From positions 62,001-126,000 of the forward strand of contig SGPM01000015.1 of assembly GCA_004802725.1 (NCBI GenBank): a stretch of DNA of 64,000 nt. The letters are read 5' to 3'. This stretch comes from Antrodiella citrinella (taxonomy: Eukaryota > Basidiomycota > Agaricomycetes > Polyporales > Steccherinaceae). A program made the position numbers and the translations under genes. The notes under the pieces are model-generated. The model was not told the DNA's origin. It saw nothing but the letters and a program-made list of their open reading frames with translations, and ran no database searches. Below, in pieces: positions 12,101 to 23,500 of this stretch (within the stretch, counting starts at the first letter, position 1; every line of letters begins with the position of its first letter).

Positions 12101-13948
12101 TGTCTGTTGCGCAGAGAGACGATAGGGTACAATAGAGGAAGGTCGGCCAAGAGCTTGCAGTGCGCCCCAACGTCCTGCCGTTATTGTACGATTCTTAGCG
12201 ACTTGCATCACGGAAACAACGGGCTGTAGCAAATTGAGCTTTCGGTGCAAACTTGCTAGAAGCCTAAGTCACTACGTGATGGACGCATATGGGAATATAG
12301 AGTTGGCCCTGGTCGCTTCACCAGAGCAATCTGCAACTGGATCTCGTATTTGTCCTCGAATTGTTGTCACGCGTCGCGATACCAGGCGATACGACGCTTT
12401 TGTTGATCGTTGTGGATTTGTCGTTCGACTAAATTCGCTGTCGACGAGCTTTTTGGAGGATTGCCAATGCCATCACCTGATTTACCAGACATTAGCACAA
12501 CACCGCGACCTAGGCCAGACCTGGGCTTTGTGTGGTTTCCTCCTCGAGGATAAGACCGTCTTGGTCATTGGTCATACTTCCCTTCGAAGTTTGTTTTGTC
12601 CATTTGATGGGAGAAGTCATGTGTGCAGCATGTAATTATTCCCCGAGTCGTGGCGTGAAACTTCACTCGCAGACTGTAGAAACTACTTGCGTCTGCGCAA
12701 TGACAACTGTTTACCAAACCATGGACCGCCCCGAAAAAATGATACACACAGCAAAAAGAACTCCGCTATCGTCCGGAGCTGATCCGAGCAGTTTTCAGTC
12801 TGTTTTCGCCACCAAGCTTGCTGGCGCCACACTATCCTGGCTGGCCGACAGGTTCGGATGAAGCTAAGTTTTGAACTCCGAGTTTGTGTAATTTCTTCGA
12901 CCCGGTCTATCGTTTGGTAAACAGCTGGCATGCATCTGAAGGTAACTTAGTACGGGCATATGTAAGCGCTCGTGTTGGGGTGCCACAAGTTGGATCAAGT
13001 TGAAAGGCAATAAAAATGCATATACACACTTTATGAACTGTTATAGATTCTAATATCAGAGGAGAAAAGCCGTCTATGTATGTTTTCGTGGTCAATGGCT
13101 CTGGAGACGATTTCGCCCTCGGGCGCCTGCGTCTACACTTTGTCCTTATTTGTTCCGCCTTCCAGCTTCCAGCCCCTACCGCAACCAAACCCTGGTCGAT
13201 GGGGGACTTCACGAACGTCCCAACTAAGCTTGAAGCTTGATCAGTAGGAACGACTATCTTCCGCATAGTACTAGAGGCTGACTGCACAGGAGTCTAGCTT
13301 TGATACTGGACATGTGTGCTCGAATACTCGGGCTTGAGAGAGAATTCATTGCCCCCATTTATTTTCCGGTTGTCCGCATGCGCTGGATGATGATCGTAGC
13401 CTCATGGATTGATAGAGAACGCCAGCGACTGTCGACGATTGCGGCTCGTTATACAGACCTTCGCGGTATGTCGACTTCCAGATGTCTTGGGCACGTCCGG
13501 GCTTCTAGAGCAAAGCATATCAACCGGTATATAATACATAGATTTGGCGGTGGAGTTTCCAATCGCTACATAGCAATATTAAGAAGACGGGAGAGATTCA
13601 GAGAATGGGACGGCTCGAGATCAGTTGGACCTTCCGCAGCATATCGGCATCTTGGAATGCTTCGGTTCGCCAGCTGCAAATAAGGATGAGTAGTAAGCAG
13701 TGCAAGCGCAGAGAGTTCTGATGTTCACATATACTTATGAGCAGGCAGCTGGTACCCAAATGATGAAAGTGGTCCTTATTTCGATGAATGCCAGTGCGTA
13801 GAAATGAACCATCATGACATTGAAGACGTAAATTTACAAAGCATGCATGAGAAGACAAAGTCCATGAACGAACGAATGAAGGAAGGTGCGAAAGAGGGCG
13901 GGGATGCTATTAAAGCCAAGAGGTTTTAAAGAGTGTGAGCAAAGCATC
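12101..13948. other. Intergenic, no gene supported
   Basis: The open frames on both strands here (the longest about 130 codons) show no recognisable domains and no coherent splice pattern. The stretch separates the 5' end of the seven-helix membrane protein gene from the 3' end of the Gly/Asn-rich secreted protein gene. Confidence 0.5.
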
Positions 13949-14927
13949 TTACGCTGCGTTGCCACCAATGGCGTTTCCGCTCTTAGAGACACCACCGTTG
14001 CCACCCTGGTCTACAGAACATAACGAGGTGAGCAAAAGCGCTGACAGGTGACCGGCGAGAAAGACTTACTGGAACCGGGTCCATTGTGGATGTACGAGCC
14101 ACTGTTCACGACGCTACCGCCGTTGGCATTGCCAGCGTTGCCAGACTGCGCGTTCCCGCCATTCCCACCATAGTATCCGCCGTTGCCACCGATAGCGTTG
14201 CCGGACTGCGAGACACCGCCGTTCCCGCCCTTGTCTGCGGAGCAAAAAGACGTCGAGTCAGCGTTGATGTCAGTGGAAGAGTGGGATATGGAGTGGACTC
14301 ACTGGCTTCAGGTCCGTTACTGATTCCGTACCCGTGGTTGATGACGCTGCCGCCATTGGCATCACCAGCGTTGCCGGAATGTGCGTTTCCGCCATTCCCA
14401 CCGTAGAATCCACCGTTTCCACCAATAGCGTCGCCGGAGTGTGAGACGCCACCGTTACCACCTTGGTCTAAAAGTCAAAACAAGATGAGCACTCAACGAG
14501 CGCATGTCAAGTGACGGCGACAAGGACTTACTGGATCCGGGTCCGTTGTGGATGTACGCTCCGCTATTGATGACATTACCACCATTGGCATTACCAGCGT
14601 TGCCAGATTTCGCGTTGCCGCCGTTACCGCCCCAGAAACCACCGTTTCCGCCGATGGCGTTGCCGGATTGCGAGATACCACCGTTTCCACCACGGTCTAT
14701 ACAGGAAAAAAGGACAAGTCAGTCTGAGTCTGGCGTCGATGAAATTTAAAGAGAGAACGACGGGACTTACTGGCTCCCCAGCCGGAGCTGATTTGGTATC
14801 CATGATTAATGACGCTACCGCCATCCGCGTTTCCTGCGTTGCCACTCTGAGCGTTACCACCTGAAGTGGGCGCGGCCGAGGCGGCAGTGGCGGCGATGAC
14901 GAGAGCAGCGAAGAAAGAAGTGCGCAT
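13949..14927 (-). CDS. Secreted Gly/Asn-rich repeat protein built from duplicated exons
   Basis: Five exons join into a 237-residue product: 14771-14927, 14532-14696, 14303-14467, 14070-14234 and 13949-14010. Residues 1-18 or so (MRTSFFAALVIAATAASA) look like a signal peptide, so the protein is probably secreted or in the cell wall. Exons 2, 3 and 4 are each exactly 165 bases (55 codons) and encode versions of one repeat rich in GGNGG and SGNA, ending in a motif like YIHNGPGS. Exon 1 carries a second-half repeat and exon 5 a first-half repeat. All introns are in phase 1, so each middle exon can be added or lost without frame damage. Introns are 59-74 bases. No family is recognised. A structural or adhesive wall role is only a guess from composition. 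Confidence 0.8.
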
Positions 14928-15046
14928 GTTGATAAGAATAGGAGAAGTGAAGGTGAGTTAAAGTGAAAGATGTGTTGGAATGAGGGAGGGGTGAGTGTGA
15001 AGTCGAATAGCTGCACTGATGAAGACTGGAAGTTCAGACCGCCGGT

Positions 15047-15056
15047 CTTTTATATG
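15047..15056 (-). promoter_or_regulatory. TATA-like box of the Gly/Asn-rich secreted gene
   Basis: On the minus strand this reads CATATAAAAG, about 120 bases before the start codon at 14927. The imperfect palindrome GACCGCCGGTC lies directly next to it on the upstream side (15038-15048). This spacing suits a regulated, highly expressed fungal promoter; function is inferred. Confidence 0.5.
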
Positions 15057-15099
15057 TTTGGGACGCCATGCCAATGATGTTCATCCCACAACGCGTTAC

Positions 15100-15860
15100 A
15101 AACCAAGCCTATGGCGAGAACAGTCCAAAACTCGAGCAATTTAGCCAAACCCAAGTCTGACAAACATCGCCACAGCCTGGTATGGAGAAGGTTAGTGTTT
15201 TTTGTTTGAAAGGCAATGAAAATAACAACACATACTTGCCATTCGTGGATGCGGAAGGACGTTTTTGGAATGGGTGCAGCCCCGATAGGACGAAGTCAGT
15301 CATTGTGAGCTGGAATCCGAAGACAAAGCGATAAACAATGTCTTAACAAAAATGTTGATGCCGCCAACGCTGCGTTCGATATGCTGTTCAAAGTGTTGTA
15401 AGTAACTGTGGCGGTTTGTTCCATTTCTAGGCTCCGACACCTGGTTTGACACATGTTTGAGAATGGTCAGTTACAATGAAGAGGAGCGAGCAGTGGAATT
15501 TACTCAGAGCGCACAGTCGCAAACACAATGCTTGTCCCCCGAGCAGGATGCCTCGGTCCCGGAAGGTCGAGGCAACCTGTAGACGACCGTACATTCTGAG
15601 AGGAAATTCGATCGGGATTCTGACCAGGAGCGAGTATCTGGCAAACAACCTCGGACGCCAGTAGTGCCCAATGATCGTGGACACTGGACAGAGCCTTCAT
15701 ACCTGTATACATCCACAATAATGGGAAGAAATTCCAGATGACCATCCGCACTACGACGTGCGCCGACCTACACACATACGTAAGTAGAGCGTGGCTGACG
15801 ACTGAGTTGGAGTATTTGCGCAGCAGCAGCGCCACGGGACAGTCTCGATCATAACTTCAC
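15100..15860 (-). pseudogene. Possible decayed relative of the seven-helix membrane family
   Basis: The minus strand encodes HVVVRMVIWNFFPLLW near 15706-15765, which resembles the start of the DUF6533-type domain. It is followed in another frame by a stretch like GHYWRPRLFARYSLLV near 15615-15665, where the family has its second helix. Linking these would need an intron of about 19 bases, shorter than any other in the window. The later family signature (cysteine-containing loop, glycine-rich helix, basic tail) is not clear. A degenerate copy fits better than an intact gene, but a poorly conserved functional member is not excluded. Confidence 0.33.
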
Positions 15861-16394
15861 TCCGCATTTAGCGAAAGCCGACTTGTAGCGGAGCACTGTC
15901 TTTTGCATTCTAGCGGTACCGAGAGCGTATCTCCAGAAGTCTCCAGGGCATGCACAGCAATAACTCTCAATGCAAGTCGGGCTAAGTAAAGTCTTCAGAG
16001 TATCCGAGGGAAAATACGCCCTCAGCGTACTTACATTTTAGTAGGAATAAGCGTATCGCGTTCGTGGGAAGCAACTCCTCAGATAAGCTGATACAATGAG
16101 GGTCGAACGTTGAAAGCCTAGAGACATTGAGTGGAGGACAGTCACTTATGGTCTCATTGTTGTTGAAGTGGGGTATGACTAGACCGACGTTGGTTCCTAG
16201 GCTTCAGAGCATGACCGACCACCACAAGAGGCTGCAATGGACAGTGGAGTGGATGGAGCCCGGCGTAGTATTAAGCAAAGACTTTTCGACGTAAACAAGA
16301 CTGCAGCGTCGATATTCTGTGAAGACAGAGATTAGCAGAGACGCTTGGCATAGGAGAGTGGTGACGCACAAGTAAGCAGCAGCAAGCCACGATC
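15861..16394. other. Intergenic, no gene supported
   Basis: Nothing recognisable was found upstream of the possible membrane-protein remnant and downstream of the uS5m stop codon. Confidence 0.45.
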
Positions 16395-17384
16395 TCAGCG
16401 AACGTATAAGTTCGTTAGTTTTCTACCCCGCTCGCGCTCGATATCGCCCTTGCCCCGCATGCCTGTCCCTGACTCCAGTCTGCGGCCAGAACCTCCAATA
16501 CCGTTACCCATCTGCAAGGGTGCGCTGCCAGGATGCAACATCTGGGCGAGCAACCTGATGACCTGGTACGGATTTCTGCTGCCCCACACTTTCGCACTGG
16601 CATCCTTGATACCGGCGGCTCTGAAGACTTGGTGGATCCATGGGTTGACAGCGAGGCCGAACCCGACAGGACGAGGGCGAAGGATGATTTGCGTAGCACC
16701 GAGTTTCGCGTCCATCTCCGTCCACAGCGTTCGAGACTCAAAACGCGACACCAGATCCATGTTCCTAATAGCATTCTCCTGAGCCTTCTTCATGACTTCA
16801 GTTCGATCGTGCCCCTTCGCCTCTCCGAATCCCACCAACCCGTCCCCGTTGCCTACCACGACCAGATACGCTGTTCTGCTGACCTTGCCCTTTCCAGTTT
16901 GTTGAGTAACGTAACGAGTCAAGAGAGGATATAGATGCAGCTTCCGAATTTCGTCCGGAGAGAGATAGCGTGAAGGAGTACCACTTTCGTCGTCCTCATC
17001 CTCGAATTCCTCTTGCTCCTGGAAAGCCGCATCTGGTCTCGTGACTAAACCAACGTCGTGGTAAGCGTCGAACATAGAAGGGTCGTTCCGTACGATGATT
17101 TTTGAAGGCCATGGGAAGCGTGGCTCCGGAGGGGATACAAGGGACTGGTGCAGGTCCATGAGCGGGTCGGGAATCATGAGGTTTGGGAAGGTCTCTTCTT
17201 CAAATTTTTCTTCAACATGCTCCTCCAAATATTCCTCCGCCTGTACATCTTGGTGTGTTTGAGTAGTAGGAGCCTGTGGAGGTTGGGTAGAGCTTGAGGA
17301 CGCGAAGCGAATTGGAGGCGTCCGACGAGCAAAACGAATGACGGACGAGTTCGCAAGAGCGAACCGTTTTGTCAAAGACAACAT
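16395..17384 (-). CDS. MRPS5: Mitochondrial small ribosomal subunit protein uS5m
   Basis: A 329-residue protein read without introns from the ATG at 17384. The frame stays open upstream to 17558, but MLSLTKRFALANSSVIRFA begins a typical mitochondrial presequence (basic, hydroxylated, no acidic residues), so the downstream ATG was chosen. Residues in the second half carry the S5 fold: YVTQQTGKGKVSRTAYLVVV, then GNGDGLVGFGEAKG and HDRTEVMKKAQENAIRNM. The C-terminal S5 domain includes RPVGFGLAVNPWIHQVFRAA and IKDASAKVWGSRNPYQVIRL. An acidic linker (about residues 50-75) precedes the ribosomal domain. The product should sit in the mitoribosome small subunit near the decoding site. It is divergent from the ELYS-like gene. 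Confidence 0.92.
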   Translation of the reverse strand: MLSLTKRFALANSSVIRFARRTPPIRFASSSSTQPPQAPTTQTHQDVQAEEYLEEHVEEKFEEETFPNLMIPDPLMDLHQSLVSPPEPRFPWPSKIIVRNDPSMFDAYHDVGLVTRPDAAFQEQEEFEDEDDESGTPSRYLSPDEIRKLHLYPLLTRYVTQQTGKGKVSRTAYLVVVGNGDGLVGFGEAKGHDRTEVMKKAQENAIRNMDLVSRFESRTLWTEMDAKLGATQIILRPRPVGFGLAVNPWIHQVFRAAGIKDASAKVWGSRNPYQVIRLLAQMLHPGSAPLQMGNGIGGSGRRLESGTGMRGKGDIERERGRKLTNLYVR

Positions 17385-17687
17385 GTCCTTGATATTGTTC
17401 AGCACGCTCGTTACGAAGAACGCATTCAAAATACACACCTGAGTCGTCTTGTTGAAGCAGCTGGCAAATGACGAGCAAGTCTTTGGATTGAAAGTCGGGT
17501 TTCTAGCGCCACGTGTGATAGACGCCCTTTCGGTTACGCATGTATTATTCAACTTCAAGTTCTTGAACTTGAACTTGATTTTGTCTCATTTCGGTTTCTA
17601 CTTTCTGAAGCCTGGATTGGGTACTCCAGGACAGTAATACCATTCCAGCCTTTTCTAGAACACGCGAAAGCGAGAGAGACGGTGACC
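17385..17687. promoter_or_regulatory. Shared divergent promoter region, uS5m and ELYS-like gene
   Basis: Only 303 bases separate the two start codons, so both genes must take their core promoters from here. No TATA box is obvious for either gene, in keeping with housekeeping expression. A run alternating TTCAAG and TTGAAC-like hexamers occurs at about 17553-17575. Confidence 0.5.
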
Positions 17688-20209
17688 ATGGACGCTTCAT
17701 TCGTGAGTCTGAGACGCGTTCTGTACTTTCACTTCACATTTGTCTTACCTGGTCTACCGTCTTGGTACATAGGAAATGATAGAGAACGACAGGATAGAGC
17801 AGCTGGTATCTCTTTTTGACGTCTCCCCAGAACAGTTCGCGTTTCGCGAGCCGACCCCTCAACAAATACACGCACGCCGCGCTCGCATGTCCGACAACCT
17901 CATATACGACATCCTACTGCTATCTGGCAACGTTCACAACGCAACTGTGCTATACCCCCCAACGGACATTTCGAAACTTCGCGAGCTCTTAACCGCTATA
18001 GAAGAATCGTCCTATGATTCGCTGAAGAAGGACTGCCTCGTGTATTTTCTGCTCAAGTGGCACCGTGACGAACGCGCAAAACAGTTCAGTCTGACGAGGT
18101 CTATACCCCCGCAGTTTGTGGCGCTGGCAGATGCATATTGGGCTCTTGATTGCGGAGTGGAAGTACCGGTAAGTAAATTCGGTCCTCGGCTCATATACAC
18201 GGTGCTCAATGTTGACTCTGGCAGCGCGCTATCACTCTCCTCGCGGACGAGCGAATCAATCGCGACTACACTTCTAAAATACTCCAAGCGATATCATTGT
18301 CCTCAAATCCTTACCCCCTCATTAGGAAATACATCCGCACCGTGAAGCCCATATTGTCTGAACCGGATGACATGGATACCTACGCGCTGGCCTTGGCGGA
18401 CTCCAATTTCCTTGAAGCGTGGCAGTACCAGCAGACATTTCCCGAAGGAGAGTCACGATCCAGATTGCTGAAGAAGCTATTACATTGGTCCATCACGCGT
18501 AAGTTCACATCTATTCATACCTACACCACTACTGACGTCTCGACTTAGCGAAACCTCGTCCTCAACCTTTGCAGCAACTATTGGGCTTCCCCTTCACTAC
18601 GTTCGAACAGTCTCTCGTACATGCATTCGCTGTTCGCCCTCCGTCAAGCGTGTCTACCGCCTCCATCACCGCCATCCAAGACCTCGTTTGTCTGCGCCTC
18701 GTTCTGATAGGTCAGACTACGACCGCAGCGAAACTTAATCGCCAATTCCACACCGGCGTGTCGGGTGATAGTCGACGAGGTGCGCAAGAACGCAAGTCGA
18801 TGATGATTGACGAAGCTGTTGCACTATTACCTGCTGCCGAACGCCGCCTTTTGGAGCTGGAGCTGGAGCGTACGAAGGACGGAGAAGGGGCGGGAAGCAG
18901 CAGTTCCTGGGGGTCTATGGATCTCAGCATGAGTATGTCGTGGGAGCACGTCGCCCCGTCTCAGCCACAAGCGAACGGTGCGGCTCCCAAATTTGGTCGT
19001 ACATCGGATACCTTCATGCATGGTCCCGCAACGCCCATATCCAAAAAGTCCGGCGCACCACGTTTCGGTGGCCCTATCTCATCTCTTGCCTCCGGTAGCG
19101 GTAACTCTCCATCCTTCGTATTGCGCAGATCCCAGGTGTCCCCAAACACCACCACACCTCCCACGGCTTCATCCTCTCGCGTGAAGTCCCTCGCTGCTAA
19201 GTTCCAAAACACTCCGCCTGAGAGGTCGGCGGAATCCTTGTTTGACACTGCGGGCAGCGCGAACATGCAGCGGAACGCGTTCTACGAGCCACCGGTCTCT
19301 GCTGGGAGTAAGCGACCGCTAGAGCCGGATACGTCGCATGCTCTTGCTTCGAGTACGAACTCGATGGCAGATGCGTCAACTGCTTCTGCCTCAGCTGTGC
19401 GCGATTTGTTGCGAGAGGAGGGCGAAGAAGATGTAGATATGGATGCCGGTCATGCTGATTCCCGAAAAATGGAGGAGCCGCACCCAGCCTCGCAACCCGA
19501 CACCCATGATGAACCGACGGGCATGGATGACGACGAGGACCCTCGCGAGTTGTCGTTCTCACTGTTCTCGAACAACAACTCTCGCCCCTCCAGGACTAGT
19601 AACTCGCGTCCTGTCAAAGCGAAAGCAGTGGCGGAGGAGATGGGGCCTAAGATGCCACCAGGCGCATTCTTCGCGGATTATGAAGACGACGATGAGGAAG
19701 CTGCGCGGCCTCCACTACCAGTGCAACCAACTCGACCACGTAAGTCGGAGTCTAAGCCGTCGTCGGTTCCTGTGAGTCATAAGCCGTCGCGACCACAGGA
19801 GAAGCAGCCTGCTCTTACTCGCCCAGCGCGGGACCGCAAATCTCTGAAAGCGTCCGATCTGGGACGCAGCTTACCTGGGTCATTGATGGACGACGATGAC
19901 GATGACGATGAAGCACAAGAAGAGGTTGACGAGGTCCCACCTTTACCCCCCATCTCAGCAGGCACATCCACTCGTCGACAAACCACACGCAAATCGCGAA
20001 CATCTTTGCCCGGTACTAGTGAAAAGGGGAAAGGGAAAGAGAGGCAGGAAGAGCAGCCACGCCCGACGAGGCGGTCTTCGCGGTTGTCGGTGGTGTCGGG
20101 GTCTTCGAGAGGCTCGTCATCGCCCGAACCACCCCCGACACCTGTGAAGAGGAGATCGACGCGTACGTCTGTTGCCACGCCCAAGAAGAAAGCGGCGAGG
20201 CAACGGTGA
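17688..20209 (+). CDS. ELYS-like nuclear pore protein
   Basis: The tiny first exon encodes MDASF and joins to EMIENDRIEQLVSLFDVSPE after an intron at about 17703-17773. Further introns lie near 18172-18224 and 18499-18547. The first 330 or so residues form the all-helical ELYS domain (DNLIYDILLLSG, KDCLVYFLLKWHRD, YALALADSNFLEAWQYQQTF), the part that docks onto the Nup107/Nup84 Y-complex. The remainder is a long low-complexity tail: Ser/Pro-rich, with acidic runs (DDDDDDDEAQEEVDEV at about 19888-19936) and basic stretches ending TPVKRRSTRTSVATPKKKA. Metazoan ELYS uses a basic AT-hook tail to bind chromatin, and the basic end here could play a similar part; that is inference. Fungal homologues (S. 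pombe Ely5) are usually shorter. Confidence 0.85.
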
Positions 20210-20560
20210 CAGAGACACTGTTTTGTAGTCGTACTCATTCGTTGTATAACTTGCTTGTGTTTTCTACAAATTGTGCGATACCGGGGACGATGTTTGTTCG
20301 TGACGTTCCTGTGTATGAGTTGCATATAATTGCTCTATCGTGGATGAAGGAAGATGAGTGCAGTCGTTGCGCATATGCAGTTTTCTTGACTTGTCAGACT
20401 CGGTTCAGCAAATAGGGGCTGAAGAACAAGCGCCCATGACTGGATAAGATAAGATCTAGCGTTGAGTGTACGCAGGCGCGCTCAACTGTCAGGCTGCACC
20501 GCATACCTCGAAACTCGACCCCTCCACGATATCCTTTCACGTTCTCAAAACATCAGCGAG
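20210..20560. other. Intergenic between ELYS-like gene and ATG11
   Basis: A 351-base tandem gap holding the 3' UTR of the upstream gene and the promoter of ATG11. No specific element was recognised. Confidence 0.5.
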
Positions 20561-23500
20561 ATGATACAAGTATGTCGCGCAGAAGACGGAGAAATATTTC
20601 AAGTGAGCAGACATGAATAGGACATGTTGTTACACTGCTTACAAGGCCAATCAGGTCAACGCGTCGCTATGGGATATCGAACAGTGAGCACAGGTATTGT
20701 AGCTGAGGACTTGAATCCATCTGACAGTGGTATCTAGACTAGGGAATGTTGAATCATTTCTACAGAACGAAACTGGAGTTGCGGAAGAACATATACTAGC
20801 GTATCTGTCGGATGGGAGGCGGTTCAATAATGAGAGTATCCGTGAACTGGCTGGTGTCCAAGACCAGGTAAGAACGGTCTGTGGTATCTCCCAGAACCAC
20901 GTATAATATCCATTTACAGACGATATTTGTATTCAACAAAGCATACTTGGACCTTGACATGGACCAAGTCTTGGATCGCGTGCGCGTGCACGCCACCTTG
21001 CAGCCACAGGTGGAAGGTACGACACAGTTTAACGTGACACGAGCCATCAATACTTATGCCAGTTCAAGAATCACCCACAGTGGCAGTTTCTCAGCTTGCT
21101 TCATTATACTTGCGCCCAGCTCGAATACACGCCGACGAAGTCGACAGGACTCTCCGCTCCCTCCGCTATCAGAACGAAGCGCTGCGTATTGCATCCAGTG
21201 CCTTGGACCTGCATGTCCTCGCCATCGCCGACGCCTTCGAAAGCATCGCTTCCAGTGCCCAACATGAGCTCGACAAGCAGTCTGCCTTATTAGGAAGCGT
21301 AGAAGCAGACTTGGAGATCGCGAGCCGCGTGGCGATCCATCGCGAGTTTTTGAGTGAAACTTATAAGAAGGCAATGGATGTGGGGCAGAAGGCAAGGACG
21401 TTGGGCGATTATGTTAGTCAGCCGAAGATGAGACAGGTGGCGGAGACGTGTAGGAGGTCACATGGTGCGTGTCTTGCTCTTGAGATATTGAATAGTTGTT
21501 GAACACCACTGCAGAGGACCTACAGGAACGGTTTCTAGGAGTCAGGGACACTATGACACGGTTACAAGAAGGCGCTGACGATGTGAGGGCTGTGGTTGCG
21601 GATGCAAAGTGCGTGGATCTTCTGTTTTGACAGTTGGAAGGATGCTCAGGTTGCTTTACTATTAGTCCTCTTGACGAAGCAGAACGCTGCGGGAAGCAAA
21701 GTGACGAGGCATTGAAGCAGCTGACGCATTTAACAAGTATCGCTGACATCACAAGCATGCCGGAGATACGACAACACGAGCTTGCAGTTCGGGGAGAACT
21801 TGAACGTTTAGTTCGTGTCAAGGTGCGCACATAGTCGCAAATGTATTCCAAGTTCTGATCTCATGGCTTAGTTTTCGACAGAACTCCTACACGGAACGCT
21901 GTATAGCTACTCTTCGACAGATTAGTGTGCTCAACAACTATCTAGTGGAACTACCGGTTGCAATGAGCTCTTTGCAGAGTAGCTTGCGAGCTAAGACTAG
22001 CTTTTCTCATATACAACGTTTACACAACATGCTATATGCTTATGGCGCAACTCTCGTGGAAGTGGTCAGGCGAAAAGAATTTGGTCAGTCAAATTGATTT
22101 CCAGCATTTCAACATAGCTGATCCTTGCATCAGTCGAATTTTTCAATCAACGGTCGCAGAGCATATTGGAGGTTATGGCCAAAGTATCGTGAGTTATGAC
22201 GTATCGTATGTGAGGAACACCGCTCAGTGTTTCTCAGAGCCAACGAGCGCAAGAGGCGACAGTTTTATCGAGGGGAAGTCCATGGGCAATTGCCGTTTGA
22301 AGCCAAGGGTATGGACGATCAGGTCCCCGCCGTTGATTTCACGCCAAAAGCCCCCGCGGAGTCTCCGTACTCTTTGGACCGATCAGATGTCGATGGTATG
22401 CTTGTCAGGCTCTTCGTGCCGTACGGACATTGCTGACGCTACGACTGATATCAGCGCTCATGCACGTGCTTGAAGACCTTGAACATTTCGCGTCGCAGTC
22501 TTCGGACCCGGCGACTTTGACTTCCGTCCGGGAAGCGCGGCTTGGACTGGAGAAGCTTATCGGCAAGATGGATGCTCTCGAGTCTGGTTTTGACCGAATC
22601 GCGGAACGATCAAGTGCGTAGCTACCCAGCCACATCTCATCATTCATTCATCATGACTTCATTATGCAGTCCTTTCGGGCTCTCGGATATTGAGCAACCG
22701 CAGAAGATGTGTGTTGAAATCCCTCACTATGTTCCGAGAGACAACCGCTGACCGCGTCATTACAGCTATTGAAGCCGACGACTATGTTTACTCCGAGCTC
22801 GAGGCACAGATCGCACAATTAAGACAAGAGAGAGAGGAGCGAGAAGCATCAATCTCGCAAGGCAAACAGTCTCTCGAAGCTGAGATATCACGACTGCACG
22901 GGCTTCTGGAAGATAGTGAAGCTGCCCGAGACCATCTGGAGCGGGATTTTCGTTCCACCAAGGCACTCTTCGAGAGCGAGACGACGTCACGACGGATTTT
23001 GGAACAGCGGAATGCCGAGGTGTGTGCCGATGCTTCCGCTCAGCGCACTGCTCTGGTATCGGCGCTGGCGGAAGCTACGGAACAAACAAAGGAAGCCGAG
23101 ATGCTCCGTCAGGAACTGGCTCAGGCGCGTTCCGACTTCGAGGATGTCAAGGCCTTGGAATCCCGCAATGCGGACAACATCTCGAAACTTCTTGAGGAAC
23201 AAGCGAATGCATTACGGCGTCTGGACGAGGCAAGGGCTCGTGGCGAAGACTTAGAGTTACAGATCCGAGACGCCAGGACGGAGAGCGATGACGTTAAGCG
23301 CGCGCTTGGGGAAGCAAGCAAGGAGAAAGATCGTCTCCTTCGAGCTCAGGCCTCAGAGCACGATAGGGTTATGCGAGACCACATTGCAGAGGCGGACGGG
23401 GACAGGGCTGTCCTAGAGCACCAATATCTCGAACTCAAGGCTGCTCTGGATGGTATGGAGCAAGAGTTGAAGAGCGCCCGCGCCTCCGCCGAGACCACCA

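Noticed and set aside
17385..17558. Upstream in-frame extension of uS5m to 17558
   Set aside because: The extension lacks mitochondrial presequence features, while the ATG at 17384 begins a typical one.
18712..20325. Minus-strand ORFs opposite the ELYS-like gene
   Set aside because: Shadows of the low-complexity tail (acidic runs read as serine or histidine runs); no independent support.
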